Shown: positions 1-8,128 of the stretch, piece after piece
Layout of the letters: every line of letters starts with the position of its first letter
How positions within the stretch are numbered: the first letter of the stretch is position 1
From: Pseudomonadales bacterium
GTDB taxonomy: Bacteria; Pseudomonadota; Gammaproteobacteria; Pseudomonadales; Pseudohongiellaceae
DNA: 44,168 bases
Reading direction: 5' to 3'
NCBI GenBank assembly: GCA_023257655.1
Contig: JALRBQ010000011.1
Location: forward strand, 1 to 44,168
The notes under the pieces: model-generated
What the model was told of the DNA's origin: nothing
The model's database searches: none
Seen by the model: the letters and a program-made list of their open reading frames with translations, nothing else
Program-made: the position numbers and the translations under genes

Positions 1-200
1 CTCTGGCTTGGCGTGAGCAATCGCCACGGCGTGAAATAATCTGGCTCTGCCTGGGTGGTGTAGATCTTGACGACAGAATCTTCTATGGCCCTTATTTCGC
101 TGGATTGTGCTTGGGCAAGCTGGACAGTTCCAGTCAGTGAAGTCAGCAACGCGACGCCGAATACTCGCAGGCTACGCCGGTAAAAGAGTCGGTAATTCAT
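1..200 (-). CDS. Exported trypsin-like (DegP/S1C-type) serine protease, N-terminal fragment
   Basis: Only the first 66 codons are in the window; the gene continues past base 1. The start is an ATG at 200 on the minus strand. The N-terminus has two arginine-rich stretches, a hydrophobic core and a cleavage-like AQAQ, so it reads as a Sec signal peptide of about 28 residues. The mature part begins with a segment containing EDSVVKIYTT and an aromatic-rich PDYFTPW. This resembles the opening strand of periplasmic trypsin-like proteases with PDZ domains, where SVVK/RV precedes the protease fold. The catalytic triad lies outside the window, so the family call rests on this segment alone. It lies downstream of metG on the same strand, 109 bases away. 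Confidence 0.5.
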   Translation of the reverse strand, partial: MNYRLFYRRSLRVFGVALLTSLTGTVQLAQAQSSEIRAIEDSVVKIYTTQAEPDYFTPWRLLTPSQ

Positions 201-309
201 AGGCAGTCTCAGTCAATCCGGAATTAGGAAAAGCGCCAGGGGGCAGGGTCGTCGCGACCAACCGCCCCAAGCTTATTACGTTGCCGCCGCAAGTGCCAGC
301 GACGCACAC

Positions 310-2358
310 TCAGGTAATGCGCATTCCAGGTTGGGTGTTGGCGTCAGGTTCCAGCAACCAGATCTCCTTGCCGCCCGGCCCGGCCGCCAGAATCATTCCC
401 TCTGACATGCCGAACTTCATTTTGCGAGGTTTCAGGTTGGCCACAATGACAGTCAGTCTGCCGACGAGTGTGGCCGGATCATAGGCAGACTTGATGCCGG
501 AAAAAACCGTACGTTGGATGGGCTTGCCGTTCTTGTCGGATCCAAGGTCCAGAGTGAGTTGCAGCAGTTTATCGGCGCCTTCCACGTGCTCGGCGGCGAG
601 CACTTTTGCGACACGCAAGTCTACCCGGGAAAAGGCATCGAATTCGATTTCCGGTTCGAAGCCAGTCGCGTCTTCCACCGCGACCGTGGTCGAGACTGCC
701 GATGAGTTCTGATTGAATTCCTGTTTTGTTGCGTCAATCATAGCCTGTACCTTGTCCATTTCCACCCGAGTCATCAGCGGGGTGAATTGCGCTATGGTAT
801 GGTCGAGAAGTTGGCTGTTAAGCGCGTCCCACTGTAAGGGTTCGACATTGAGAAACGCCTCTGCCTTCGCCGCCATTGCCGGTAACACCGGTTTCAGATA
901 GCAGATCAGCAGCCGAAACGCATTCAGTCCCGTTGTACAAATGCGTTGCAGTTCCGGCGAGTCGGGTGCGCTTTTCGCAATCACCCAGGGCTGCTTGTCA
1001 TTAATATACTGATTGGCGTGATCGGCGAGCGCCATGATGTTGCGGATGGCCTTGCTGTATTCACGCTGCTCGAAATACTGTCCAATCTCCTGCTGCGCCG
1101 ATTGCATGCTTGCAATCAGATTGGCATCGTCCAGCTTGTTCGCGAGTCGTCCGGAGAAACCCTTGGTGATGAATCCGGCGCAGCGGCTCGCAATATTCAC
1201 AACCTTGCCGACGAGATCGGAGTTCACCCGCAGTGCGAAGTCTTCGAGATTGAGGTCAAGATCATCAATACCGGGGCCCAATTTCGCTGCCAGATAATAG
1301 CGCAGGTATTCTGGATGCAGGTGGTCGAGATAGGTACGCGCGTTGACGAAGGTGCCGCGGGATTTCGACATCTTCGTGCCATCCACGGTGAGAAAGCCAT
1401 GGGCGTAGACTGCCGTCGGCGTACGATAACCGGCGCTGGTCAGCATGGCTGGCCAGAACAGGGTATGAAAATTGATGATGTCTTTGCCGATGAAATGATA
1501 AAGCTCTGCGTCGCTCTCGGGACTCCAGTAATCTTCAAACTTGTAATCGGTGCGAGCACACAGGTTTTTGAAGCTGGCCATGTAGCCGATAGGAGCATCC
1601 AGCCAAACATAAAAATACTTGCCGGGGGCACCGGGAATCTCGAAACCGAAATACGGTGCGTCACGGCTGATGTCCCATTGTTGCAGGTCATCATCGAGCC
1701 ATTCACTCAACTTGTTGGCAACAGCATCTTGCAGTGTTCCGCTGCGGGTCCATTGTTGCAACATCGTCCGGAACTGAGGCAGGTCGAAGAAGAAATGTTC
1801 GGACTCTTTCTCAATGGGAGTGGCCCCTGAGATGGACGAGCGAGGATCGATCAGGTCCGATGGGCTGTAGGTCGAACCACACGCTTCGCAGTTATCGCCA
1901 TACTGACCGGGTGTCTTGCATTTGGGGCAGGTACCGGTGATGTAGCGATCCGCCAGAAACAATTCCTTTTCCGGATCAAACAACTGGCTGATCGCGCGTC
2001 TGGCAATGTGGCCGTTCTTGTCGAGCGCCAGATAAATAGACTCGGATAACTCGCGATTCTCCTCGGAATGAGTGGAATGGAAGTTGTCGAAGCCGATCAG
2101 AAACTCCGCGTAGTCTTGCTGATGGGCGCGTTTCACGCCGTCAATCAGCTGCTCCGGGGATATTCCCTGCTTCTCGGCGCTCAACATGATGGCTGTGCCG
2201 TGGGCATCGTCTGCGCACACGTAGACACAGTCGTTGCCTCGCATTTTTTGCAGGCGCACCCAGATATCTGTCTGGATTGCTTCCATCAGATGACCGAGAT
2301 GGATGGCGCCGTTGGCATAGGGCAGGGCCATCGTGACGAGAATCTTGCGCGCTTTCAC
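310..2358 (-). CDS. metG: Methionyl-tRNA synthetase
   Basis: MetG charges tRNA-Met with methionine in the cytoplasm. The 682-residue protein has the usual length for the long proteobacterial form. The class I HIGH signature is HLGH at residues 20-23. The zinc knuckle of the connective peptide has cysteines at 144, 147, 157 and 160. KMSKS is at 329-333. The last ~105 residues form an EMAP/Trbp111-type tRNA-binding and dimerisation domain (VDLRVAKV, then [10 protein letters not shown] and [14 protein letters not shown]). The gene follows a rubredoxin gene by 35 bases on the same strand and could be cotranscribed with it. No strong terminator with a U-tract follows; a short GGTCG/CGACC hairpin lies at about 247-259. 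Confidence 0.97.
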   Translation of the reverse strand: MKARKILVTMALPYANGAIHLGHLMEAIQTDIWVRLQKMRGNDCVYVCADDAHGTAIMLSAEKQGISPEQLIDGVKRAHQQDYAEFLIGFDNFHSTHSEENRELSESIYLALDKNGHIARRAISQLFDPEKELFLADRYITGTCPKCKTPGQYGDNCEACGSTYSPSDLIDPRSSISGATPIEKESEHFFFDLPQFRTMLQQWTRSGTLQDAVANKLSEWLDDDLQQWDISRDAPYFGFEIPGAPGKYFYVWLDAPIGYMASFKNLCARTDYKFEDYWSPESDAELYHFIGKDIINFHTLFWPAMLTSAGYRTPTAVYAHGFLTVDGTKMSKSRGTFVNARTYLDHLHPEYLRYYLAAKLGPGIDDLDLNLEDFALRVNSDLVGKVVNIASRCAGFITKGFSGRLANKLDDANLIASMQSAQQEIGQYFEQREYSKAIRNIMALADHANQYINDKQPWVIAKSAPDSPELQRICTTGLNAFRLLICYLKPVLPAMAAKAEAFLNVEPLQWDALNSQLLDHTIAQFTPLMTRVEMDKVQAMIDATKQEFNQNSSAVSTTVAVEDATGFEPEIEFDAFSRVDLRVAKVLAAEHVEGADKLLQLTLDLGSDKNGKPIQRTVFSGIKSAYDPATLVGRLTVIVANLKPRKMKFGMSEGMILAAGPGGKEIWLLEPDANTQPGMRIT

Positions 2359-2393
2359 TGTGAATCCTTTTCAGCAGGATGTGGTTAACGAAT

Positions 2394-2558
2394 CTAGAGT
2401 TCAATTATTTCAAAGTCTTCTTTGCCGACGCCACAGTCCGGACACATCCAGTCATCTGGAATGTCACCCCAGGGAGTACCAGGCGGAATTCCGTCTTCTG
2501 GCAGTCCTAGCGCCTCATTATAGATGAAGCCACAGACCATGCATTGCCACTGTTTCAC
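2394..2558 (-). CDS. Rubredoxin
   Basis: This is a 54-residue one-iron electron carrier of the cytoplasm. The iron ligands form two CxxC pairs, CMVC at residues 6-9 and CPDC at 39-42, spaced as in classic rubredoxins. Between them lie the family landmarks [18 protein letters not shown] and IPDDWMCP. The start is GTG at 2558, chosen because an AGGAGG ribosome-binding site sits 6 bases upstream on the minus strand and the protein then begins exactly at the rubredoxin fold. Likely partners in related bacteria are rubredoxin reductase, alkane hydroxylase or oxidative-stress enzymes; none is next to it here. Its neighbour is metG, 35 bases downstream. Confidence 0.95.
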   Translation of the reverse strand: MKQWQCMVCGFIYNEALGLPEDGIPPGTPWGDIPDDWMCPDCGVGKEDFEIIEL

Positions 2559-2911
2559 TGAAGCCTCCTGGGGTAGATACGAACTGCGAGAATCACACTG
2601 GCAGGACTGAATTATAACGGGTCAGGGCGGAAGGGGAACTGGCAAGGGGCCGGAGTTCGCCGTCTCAATCCAGTCGACAGCCGGCGATGCGGTGACGCGT
2701 GGACCGGCTCGGATGATACGCGAATTCTGTCGTTAAATCAGTACCTTTTTCCTCGGCTTTCGGCGAAAACGGGACTGATATCAGGACCCCAGCCGGGTGC
2801 AAATAAAAGGGTGAATATGGGTGGGATTGGTTTTATCATTCGCGTCTTGTCGCAGGTAGAGAGAATCGAAATTCCTGCATTTCCCCAAACTCACGCAAGA
2901 GCAGCATTGAA
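2559..2911. other. Divergent intergenic region, rubredoxin/dcd
   Basis: These 353 bases separate the minus-strand rubredoxin-metG unit from plus-strand dcd, so both promoters should lie here. I see no convincing ORF, repeat or RNA gene. The stretch is of ordinary base composition, with no clean -35/-10 pair on either strand. Confidence 0.5.
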
Positions 2912-3481
2912 ATGACGATCAAATCGGACCGCTGGATCAGACAGATGGCTACTGAGCAGCGCATGATAGAACCCTTTGTACATGAACAGGTGCGGTACGT
3001 TGATGGACAGAAGGTCATTTCCTATGGAACTTCCAGTTACGGCTACGATGTCAGGTGTGCGACTGAATTCAAGATCTTCACGAATGTGCACACAACCAGC
3101 GTGGTGGACCCAAAGAATTTCGACGAGACCAGCTTCGTGTCGATCGATGAGCCGTTCTGCGTGATTCCGCCGAACTCGTTCGCCCTGGCGCGAACCGTGG
3201 AGTATTTCCGCATTCCCAAGGATGTGTTGACGGTATGTCTCGGCAAGTCGACCTATGCGCGTTGCGGCATCATCGTCAACGTCACCCCGCTTGAGCCCGA
3301 GTGGGAAGGGCATGTGACCCTGGAGTTTTCGAATACAACGCCATTACCGGCCAAGATCTACGCGAATGAAGGTGTTGCCCAGATGCTTTTCTATCAGTCA
3401 GATGAGCAGTGTGAGGTCACCTACAAGCAACGCGGAGGCAAATACATGGGCCAGACTGGCGTTACTCCCCCGAAAGCTTAA
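2912..3481 (+). CDS. dcd: dCTP deaminase
   Basis: Dcd deaminates dCTP to dUTP, supplying the dUMP that thymidylate synthase uses. The 189-residue protein is nearly collinear with the homotrimeric enzyme of Escherichia coli. The N-terminal MTIKSDRWI, the [10 protein letters not shown] loop, the KSTYARCGI segment and the C-terminal KYMGQTGVT tail are all present. The catalytic glutamate is E138 in VTLEFSN, at the same number as in E. coli. The start is ATG at 2912. In many gammaproteobacteria dcd lies near metG with apbC between them; here a divergent rubredoxin occupies that space. Confidence 0.97.
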   Translation: MTIKSDRWIRQMATEQRMIEPFVHEQVRYVDGQKVISYGTSSYGYDVRCATEFKIFTNVHTTSVVDPKNFDETSFVSIDEPFCVIPPNSFALARTVEYFRIPKDVLTVCLGKSTYARCGIIVNVTPLEPEWEGHVTLEFSNTTPLPAKIYANEGVAQMLFYQSDEQCEVTYKQRGGKYMGQTGVTPPKA

Positions 3482-3997
3482 TTGCAATTGCGCCTGCGCC
3501 AACCGGTGATAGAGGTTGGTCATGCGTGCCTTCCAGTTGTCATTTCCGAAACGGAAAAATGCCGTCAAGCGTTGGGAAATTGGCGTGATCAACACGAATC
3601 CGTCAAGAACCTGACGCTTTTCCGGCGCTCCTGCAACGTCCCTTCCCAGACGCACCTGCCGCAAACCCCGTATTTGCGGGTCATTTCGTAAAAACTTCGC
3701 TTAATTACTGATTTGGAACACTTTTTGCAGCTTATAAGCAGTTGCAGCTGCGCCTGTGGTTTTGCAACCAGCCAGGGATGATCTGCGAGAGGCAAATTCG
3801 CCTCGCCGAGAATGCAGGATTGCAGTTTCAAAACAGATCGCGGCTGATCAATTCAGGGGATAAAGGCGGTTTCGTCGAGCCGGGGTTGAAGATGCAGTCC
3901 GGCTATTGAGTAAATCGTCAGAAACAAAATTAAGTTTAGAACACAGTTCAGTAAATCGGAATTACAGCAGTAACAAAAATAGGGAGCAGTCAAGGGT
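3482..3997. other. Long intergenic region downstream of dcd
   Basis: About 516 bases contain no gene I can support. A 7-bp stem CCGCAAA/TTTGCGG with a 7-base loop lies at 3659-3679, without a U-tract. A weaker 5-bp stem followed by CTTTT is at about 3601-3620 and could end dcd. A perfect 10-bp palindrome GCTTATAAGC lies near 3730. The last ~100 bases before 3998 are A-rich and may hold the promoter for the next unit. Open frames on the minus strand (3398-3664, 3589-3831) resemble no protein I know and have no good start signals. Confidence 0.45.
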
Positions 3998-4291
3998 ATG
4001 GTTGTAAGTAGTTTTTACACAACAACTATTCGTGTGCCTACCATCAGGTTGCAAGTTCAGCGTAATTTGCAGGCCTTTGCTGCGTACTCTCAAAAATTTG
4101 CCGGATCGGTGGCATCACTCAGCCGCCTTCAGCCGGCAAGCTCTCGAAATAATTTGCGTACATACGGTGGGTTGCTCCGCGATTTGCGCGCCTTCAGGGT
4201 GGGGAGTGCTTCGCTCTCTGCGACTGCAAGGCACCTCTCTGCGATGCTGTGGCAACCCAGGTCTGTAACTATGTGGGAAGACTTACAATGA
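3998..4291 (+). CDS. Hypothetical 97-residue ORF overlapping fliA
   Basis: I do not recognise this frame. It starts at ATG 3998, with GGGAG about 11 bases upstream, and its TGA (4289-4291) overlaps the preferred fliA start (4288) as ATGA, the layout typical of translational coupling. The predicted product is basic, rich in Ser, Arg, Leu and Ala, and has no membrane segment or known motif. It might be a genuine small protein or a leader ORF that sets fliA translation. It might equally be an open frame without function in a long 5' region. In Pseudomonas, fleN (flhG) lies just upstream of fliA, but nothing here looks like the FleN P-loop. Confidence 0.3.
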   Translation: MVVSSFYTTTIRVPTIRLQVQRNLQAFAAYSQKFAGSVASLSRLQPASSRNNLRTYGGLLRDLRAFRVGSASLSATARHLSAMLWQPRSVTMWEDLQ

Positions 4292-5034
4292 CTTCAGCAA
4301 CCGGGGCGTCCGTACAAGCGAAATCCTCCACTGTCGAACCAAGCGAACAGAGCCTGACTGAAATAGTCGAGCGCTATGCGCCACTAGTGAAGCGCATCGC
4401 TCATCACCTGTTGCTGAGAATGCCTGCCAGTGTGCAAATCGATGATCTTGTGCAATCAGGCATGATTGGTCTGCTCGAAGCCGCCAAAAAATACGATGTC
4501 ACAAAGGGAGCCAGCTTCGAGACCTACGCTGGTATCCGCATCCGGGGTTCGATGCTGGATGAAGTGCGCAAGGGGGACTGGGCGCCACGATCGGTCCATC
4601 GGAAATCGCGCAAGGTGGCCGAGGCAATCAAGGCCATCGAGGCCAGGACAGGCAAGGATGCAAAAGATCAGGATATCGCCAAGGAACTGGATATCGATCT
4701 GAACTCCTACTATTCCATTTTGCAAGATGCTACCGGCAGCCGACTCTTCAGCTTCGACGACATCATGGAAGGTGACGACTCCGCCATCGAGCTTGCTGCT
4801 GGTGAATTGCCCGGCCCCTGTGACGGACTGCAGAGGGACACGTTCAAGGAACATCTCGCTACTGCGATAGAAGGCCTGCCCGATCGTGAGCGGTTGGTTC
4901 TGGCACTGTACTATGACGAAGAGCTGAATCTGAAAGAAATCGGGGAAGTGATCGGAGTCAGCGAGTCCCGTGTAAGCCAGATTCACAGCCAGGCTGCCAT
5001 GCGCCTGCGAGCGAGGCTGACTGACTGGAACTAG
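4288..5034 (+). CDS. fliA: RNA polymerase sigma factor FliA (sigma-28)
   Basis: This is an alternative sigma factor of the group 3 sigma-28 family, which normally directs transcription of late flagellar and chemotaxis genes. The 248 residues carry region 2 (about 30-100, with DDLVQSGMIGLLEAA, FETYAGIRIRGSMLDEVR and DWAPRSV), region 3 and region 4 (about 185-245, with the helix-turn-helix LKEIGEVIGVSESRVSQIH). I chose ATG 4288, which has GGGAAG about 8 bases upstream, over an in-frame ATG at 4249; the residues between do not belong to the family. No flagellar or chemotaxis gene adjoins it, and the ccm operon begins 152 bases downstream. No anti-sigma factor FlgM is in the window. Confidence 0.92.
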   Translation: MTSATGASVQAKSSTVEPSEQSLTEIVERYAPLVKRIAHHLLLRMPASVQIDDLVQSGMIGLLEAAKKYDVTKGASFETYAGIRIRGSMLDEVRKGDWAPRSVHRKSRKVAEAIKAIEARTGKDAKDQDIAKELDIDLNSYYSILQDATGSRLFSFDDIMEGDDSAIELAAGELPGPCDGLQRDTFKEHLATAIEGLPDRERLVLALYYDEELNLKEIGEVIGVSESRVSQIHSQAAMRLRARLTDWN

Positions 5035-5131
5035 GCTCGGCCCGAAGACAATTATGAGTGTTGTGGGCCAGGATTCATGTTCCGCACGTTCGCATTGGGC
5101 AGTGAGTCGTCAATTCGCTACAATCCCGGGC

Positions 5132-5137
5132 TATAAT
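5132..5137 (+). promoter_or_regulatory. Candidate -10 element upstream of ccmA
   Basis: A perfect TATAAT lies 50 bases before the ccmA start in the 152-base gap after fliA. The -35 position holds only a weak match (GTCAAT at 5109-5114 with a 17-base spacer). A promoter for the ccm operon is expected here, but the assignment is tentative. Confidence 0.4.
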
Positions 5138-5186
5138 CGCGCCCAGAACGAAACACGCGCACAACTACCCGGGAACCATCAACTGC

Positions 5187-5846
5187 ATGTCAGTCGCAAC
5201 CACCGCTGAGTCTGAGTCTCTCGCGAACAGCAAAATACCCGTGCTCGCCGCGCGAGACCTGTATTGTGAACGCGATGACCGCGTGCTGTTCCAGCACCTC
5301 AACTTCGAGCTGAATGCCGGACAAGTGTTGCAGATACAAGGCAGCAATGGCAGCGGCAAGACTACCCTGTTGCGCATTCTGTGCGGATTGAACGATGGCT
5401 ATCAAGGTAGCATCTTTTGGCAGGGTGTTGAGGTGACCGAGCAGGCTGAGCAGTTTTATGCCGATCTGCTCTACATCGGCCATCGAGTAGGTGTTAGTAA
5501 AGTGCTGACACCACTGGAAAACTTGCGCTGGAGTAGCACGCTGCAACAACGAGTTGACGATGCAGTAATCTACCAGGCGCTGTGTGACGTTGGCCTGCGG
5601 GGATTCGAGGAATCGCAGTGCTTCACATTGTCTGCCGGCCAGCAGCAACGTGTCTCGCTGGCACGCTTGCTAATTAGTCCCGCACGACTTTGGATTCTTG
5701 ACGAACCCTTCACGACGCTCGATACCACCGGCGTCGATCTGCTTGAGCGACTCCTGCAACAGCACGCGGACAAGGGCGGAGCCGTGCTCGTCACCACGCA
5801 CCACAGTCTGCAAGTACCGGACCTTCAAAGGCTCAGTCTCGGATGA
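5187..5846 (+). CDS. ccmA: Heme exporter ATP-binding protein CcmA
   Basis: CcmA is the ATPase of the CcmABCD complex, which releases holo-CcmE from CcmC during System I cytochrome c maturation. The 219 residues show an ABC fold: Walker A GSNGSGKT at 52-59, the signature LSAGQQQRVS near 147, Walker B LWILDEP near 167 and the switch histidine in TTHH. The length is typical. It is the first gene of a nine-gene ccm operon, and its TGA overlaps the ccmB start (ATGA at 5843). Confidence 0.96.
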   Translation: MSVATTAESESLANSKIPVLAARDLYCERDDRVLFQHLNFELNAGQVLQIQGSNGSGKTTLLRILCGLNDGYQGSIFWQGVEVTEQAEQFYADLLYIGHRVGVSKVLTPLENLRWSSTLQQRVDDAVIYQALCDVGLRGFEESQCFTLSAGQQQRVSLARLLISPARLWILDEPFTTLDTTGVDLLERLLQQHADKGGAVLVTTHHSLQVPDLQRLSLG

Positions 5847-6532
5847 GTGCCGTGACGACGACTACCGGTGCCGCGTTCATCGCCACGCTGCGACGTGATC
5901 TTCTGATCGCGTATAAGAAGAAGCATGATGTTGTGAATCCTTTCATGTTCTTCCTGATTGTCGCTACCCTGTTTCCAATCGGCATCAGTCCGGAGCCCGA
6001 ACGCCTCGGCGAAATCGCCGCGGGGGTCTTGTGGATAGCGGCGTTGCTGGCGGCGATGTTATCGATGGACAGCCTGTACCGCTCCGATTTCGAAGATGGT
6101 TCGCTGGAACAGCTGCTGCTTAGCCCCCACCCGTTGTACTTCATGGTGCTGGCCAAGAACATCGCACACTGGCTCGTCAGCGGGCTGCCCGTCGTTCTCG
6201 TGTCGCCCCTGATAGCCTATATGCTGAACCTGCCCGATGAGGCCTACCTCGCGGTGTTTCTCACCCTGCTGATCGGCACGCCGGTGCTCAGTCTGCTGGG
6301 CTCCATTGGCGTTGCCCTCACGGTAGGCCTCGGCAGTCGCGGTCTGATTCTCGCTGTCATCACCCTGCCGATGAGCGTGCCGGTGCTGATCGCGGGGACC
6401 ATGGCCGTTCAACAAACACTGAACGGGGCGCCATTGCTGGGTTATCTGGCGATTTTGGGTGCGTTATTACTTGGCTCGCTGGCACTGGCGCCCCTGGCGT
6501 CGGCCGCCGCCCTGAGAATCACCGTGAATTAG
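5843..6532 (+). CDS. ccmB: Heme exporter membrane subunit CcmB
   Basis: CcmB is the inner-membrane partner of CcmA. The 229-residue protein has six hydrophobic segments and family features such as FFLIVATLFPIGISPEP and the SMDSLYRSDFEDGSLEQLLLS loop. It starts in a 4-base ATGA overlap with ccmA, so translation is probably coupled. A 121-base gap separates it from ccmC. Confidence 0.96.
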   Translation: MSAVTTTTGAAFIATLRRDLLIAYKKKHDVVNPFMFFLIVATLFPIGISPEPERLGEIAAGVLWIAALLAAMLSMDSLYRSDFEDGSLEQLLLSPHPLYFMVLAKNIAHWLVSGLPVVLVSPLIAYMLNLPDEAYLAVFLTLLIGTPVLSLLGSIGVALTVGLGSRGLILAVITLPMSVPVLIAGTMAVQQTLNGAPLLGYLAILGALLLGSLALAPLASAAALRITVN

Positions 6533-6653
6533 CCGAAGCTCCCGTTTCGGGGACGCTCGCACAATTACAATGAGTTACAATACGTAACATGGCCGCGAGT
6601 CGGCACCATGCTATATTTACGCCTCCAAATCGGGGGAAATGGATTAGAAATCA

Positions 6654-7394
6654 ATGTGGTTATGGTTTTCCAAGCTGGGTTCGCCCAAATGGTTTTATGA
6701 GCTGTCGGGCAAGTGGCTGCCCTGGCTCATTGCGGTGATGAGCCTGTTGCTTATCATCGGAATTGTGTGGGCACTGTTGTTCGTTCCTCCGGACTATCAG
6801 CAGGGCAATACGATCCGGATCATGTACATCCATGTGCCGTTTGCCAGCATCTCACTCGCATTTTTCCCACTGATGGCGGTTGCCGGCACGATTACGCTGG
6901 TGTGGCGCATGAAGTTGGCCGACATGGTGGCCAAGACTGCTGCCCCACTCGGCGCCTGGTTCACCGCTCTGGCACTGATCTCCGGTTCTATCTGGGGCAG
7001 TGACATCTGGGGGACCTGGTGGATTTGGGATGGACGCCTGACATCCATGTTGCTGCAGTTTTTCCTGTTGATCGGCGTAATCTCGTTACGTTCTGCACTG
7101 GAAGACACCGAAGCGGCCTCGAAAGCCTGCGCCGTCTTGTCGATTGTGGGCTGCATTAATGTCTTCGTCATCAAGTTTTCAGTCGATTGGTGGAATACCT
7201 TGCACCAGCCGGCGGGGTCTTTTTCGCTGGCGGACGATGCGCCCAATCCCCCCGAGGTCTGGGTGCCTCTGGTGGTGATGATCCTCGCCATTTACTGCTT
7301 TTTTGCCGTGAGTCTGATACTCGCAACGCGCAATGAAATACTGGTGCGAGAGCGACGTGCACAATGGGTAGAGGACTTGGCCTGCAATAGCTGA
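6654..7394 (+). CDS. ccmC: Heme handling protein CcmC
   Basis: CcmC binds heme at the outer face of the inner membrane and loads it onto CcmE. The 246-residue protein has six membrane helices. Its tryptophan-rich WWD motif is WGTWWIWDGRLTS, beginning at residue 119. The two axial histidines correspond to H60 in MYIHVPFA and the histidine of NTLHQPAG near 184. The start is ATG 6654. It sits between ccmB and ccmD in the conserved order. Confidence 0.96.
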   Translation: MWLWFSKLGSPKWFYELSGKWLPWLIAVMSLLLIIGIVWALLFVPPDYQQGNTIRIMYIHVPFASISLAFFPLMAVAGTITLVWRMKLADMVAKTAAPLGAWFTALALISGSIWGSDIWGTWWIWDGRLTSMLLQFFLLIGVISLRSALEDTEAASKACAVLSIVGCINVFVIKFSVDWWNTLHQPAGSFSLADDAPNPPEVWVPLVVMILAIYCFFAVSLILATRNEILVRERRAQWVEDLACNS

Positions 7395-7412
7395 GCGAAA
7401 TCAGGTAGCAAT

Positions 7413-7637
7413 ATGTTTGAAAACGTACAGTTCAGCAGTTTGAGCGATTTTTTTGCGATGGGCGGCTATGCCTTTAATGTCTGGTCGGTCTATTTATTAT
7501 TCGTCGTATTTTTTGCGATCAATCTGGCTGTGCCCGTGATACGTAAGAAACAAATACTGCGCGAGCAGAAACGTCGACTCGTACTCGCGCAGGAATCCCG
7601 TGTTCGACGGGAAACCGGTAACGACACAGTGCTGTAA
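7413..7637 (+). CDS. ccmD: Heme exporter small subunit CcmD
   Basis: CcmD is a small single-pass membrane protein that stabilises the CcmC-heme-CcmE complex and helps release CcmE. The 74-residue product has the family pattern SDFFAMGGYAFNVWSVY, one transmembrane helix at about 22-42, and a strongly basic cytoplasmic tail (RKKQILREQKRR). A ribosome-binding site AGGTAG precedes ATG 7413. It lies 18 bases after ccmC. Confidence 0.93.
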   Translation: MFENVQFSSLSDFFAMGGYAFNVWSVYLLFVVFFAINLAVPVIRKKQILREQKRRLVLAQESRVRRETGNDTVL

Positions 7638-7666
7638 CAGGCACGAGTTGAATTTGGAGAGAGTGC

Positions 7667-8128
7667 ATGAAACCGCATCGGCGTAAACGCCTCGGCATTA
7701 TCCTGTTTATCGCGACCGCACTGAGTTTTGCTGTCGGATTGACCCTGTATGCGCTGAGCCAGAACATCGATCTGTTCTATACTCCCACTCAGATTGCTGC
7801 AGGCGAAGTCGCTGTTGGCCAACGCATCCGCGTGGGTGGCATGGTGCGAGAGGGGTCCTACGTGGCCGCGAGTGACAGCCTGCGCGTAGAATTTGACGCT
7901 ACGGATTTCGTCAACAATGTGCCCATTCATTACGAGGGGATCCTGCCGGATTTGTTCCGCGAAGGGCAGGGCGTCGTCGTTGAGGGGGCGTTGGATGCCA
8001 ACGGACTGTTTCAGGCCTCACGCGTACTCGCCAAGCACGATGAAAATTACATGTCGCCTGAGGTGAAAGCGGCACTCGAGGCCAGTGGTGCCAGCCCGCA
8101 AAATCACTCAGCAATGCCGGAGCAATAG
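7667..8128 (+). CDS. ccmE: Periplasmic heme chaperone CcmE
   Basis: CcmE carries heme covalently on a histidine and delivers it to the CcmFH lyase. The 153-residue protein has an N-terminal membrane anchor (about 8-30), an OB-fold beta barrel, and the signature HDENY with the heme-binding H124 and Y128. The start ATG 7667 follows GGAGAG. The stop TAG is immediately followed by the ccmF ATG with no intervening base. Confidence 0.96.
   Translation: MKPHRRKRLGIILFIATALSFAVGLTLYALSQNIDLFYTPTQIAAGEVAVGQRIRVGGMVREGSYVAASDSLRVEFDATDFVNNVPIHYEGILPDLFREGQGVVVEGALDANGLFQASRVLAKHDENYMSPEVKAALEASGASPQNHSAMPEQ

Noticed and set aside
946..1830. A 294-codon open frame on the plus strand opposite metG
   Set aside because: It lies wholly antisense to a certain metG, its product has no recognisable motif, and its length follows from metG codon bias.
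3589..3831. Minus-strand 80-codon frame with several cysteine pairs in the dcd-fliA gap
   Set aside because: Cysteines are irregular, no start signal is present, and it resembles no zinc-binding family I know.
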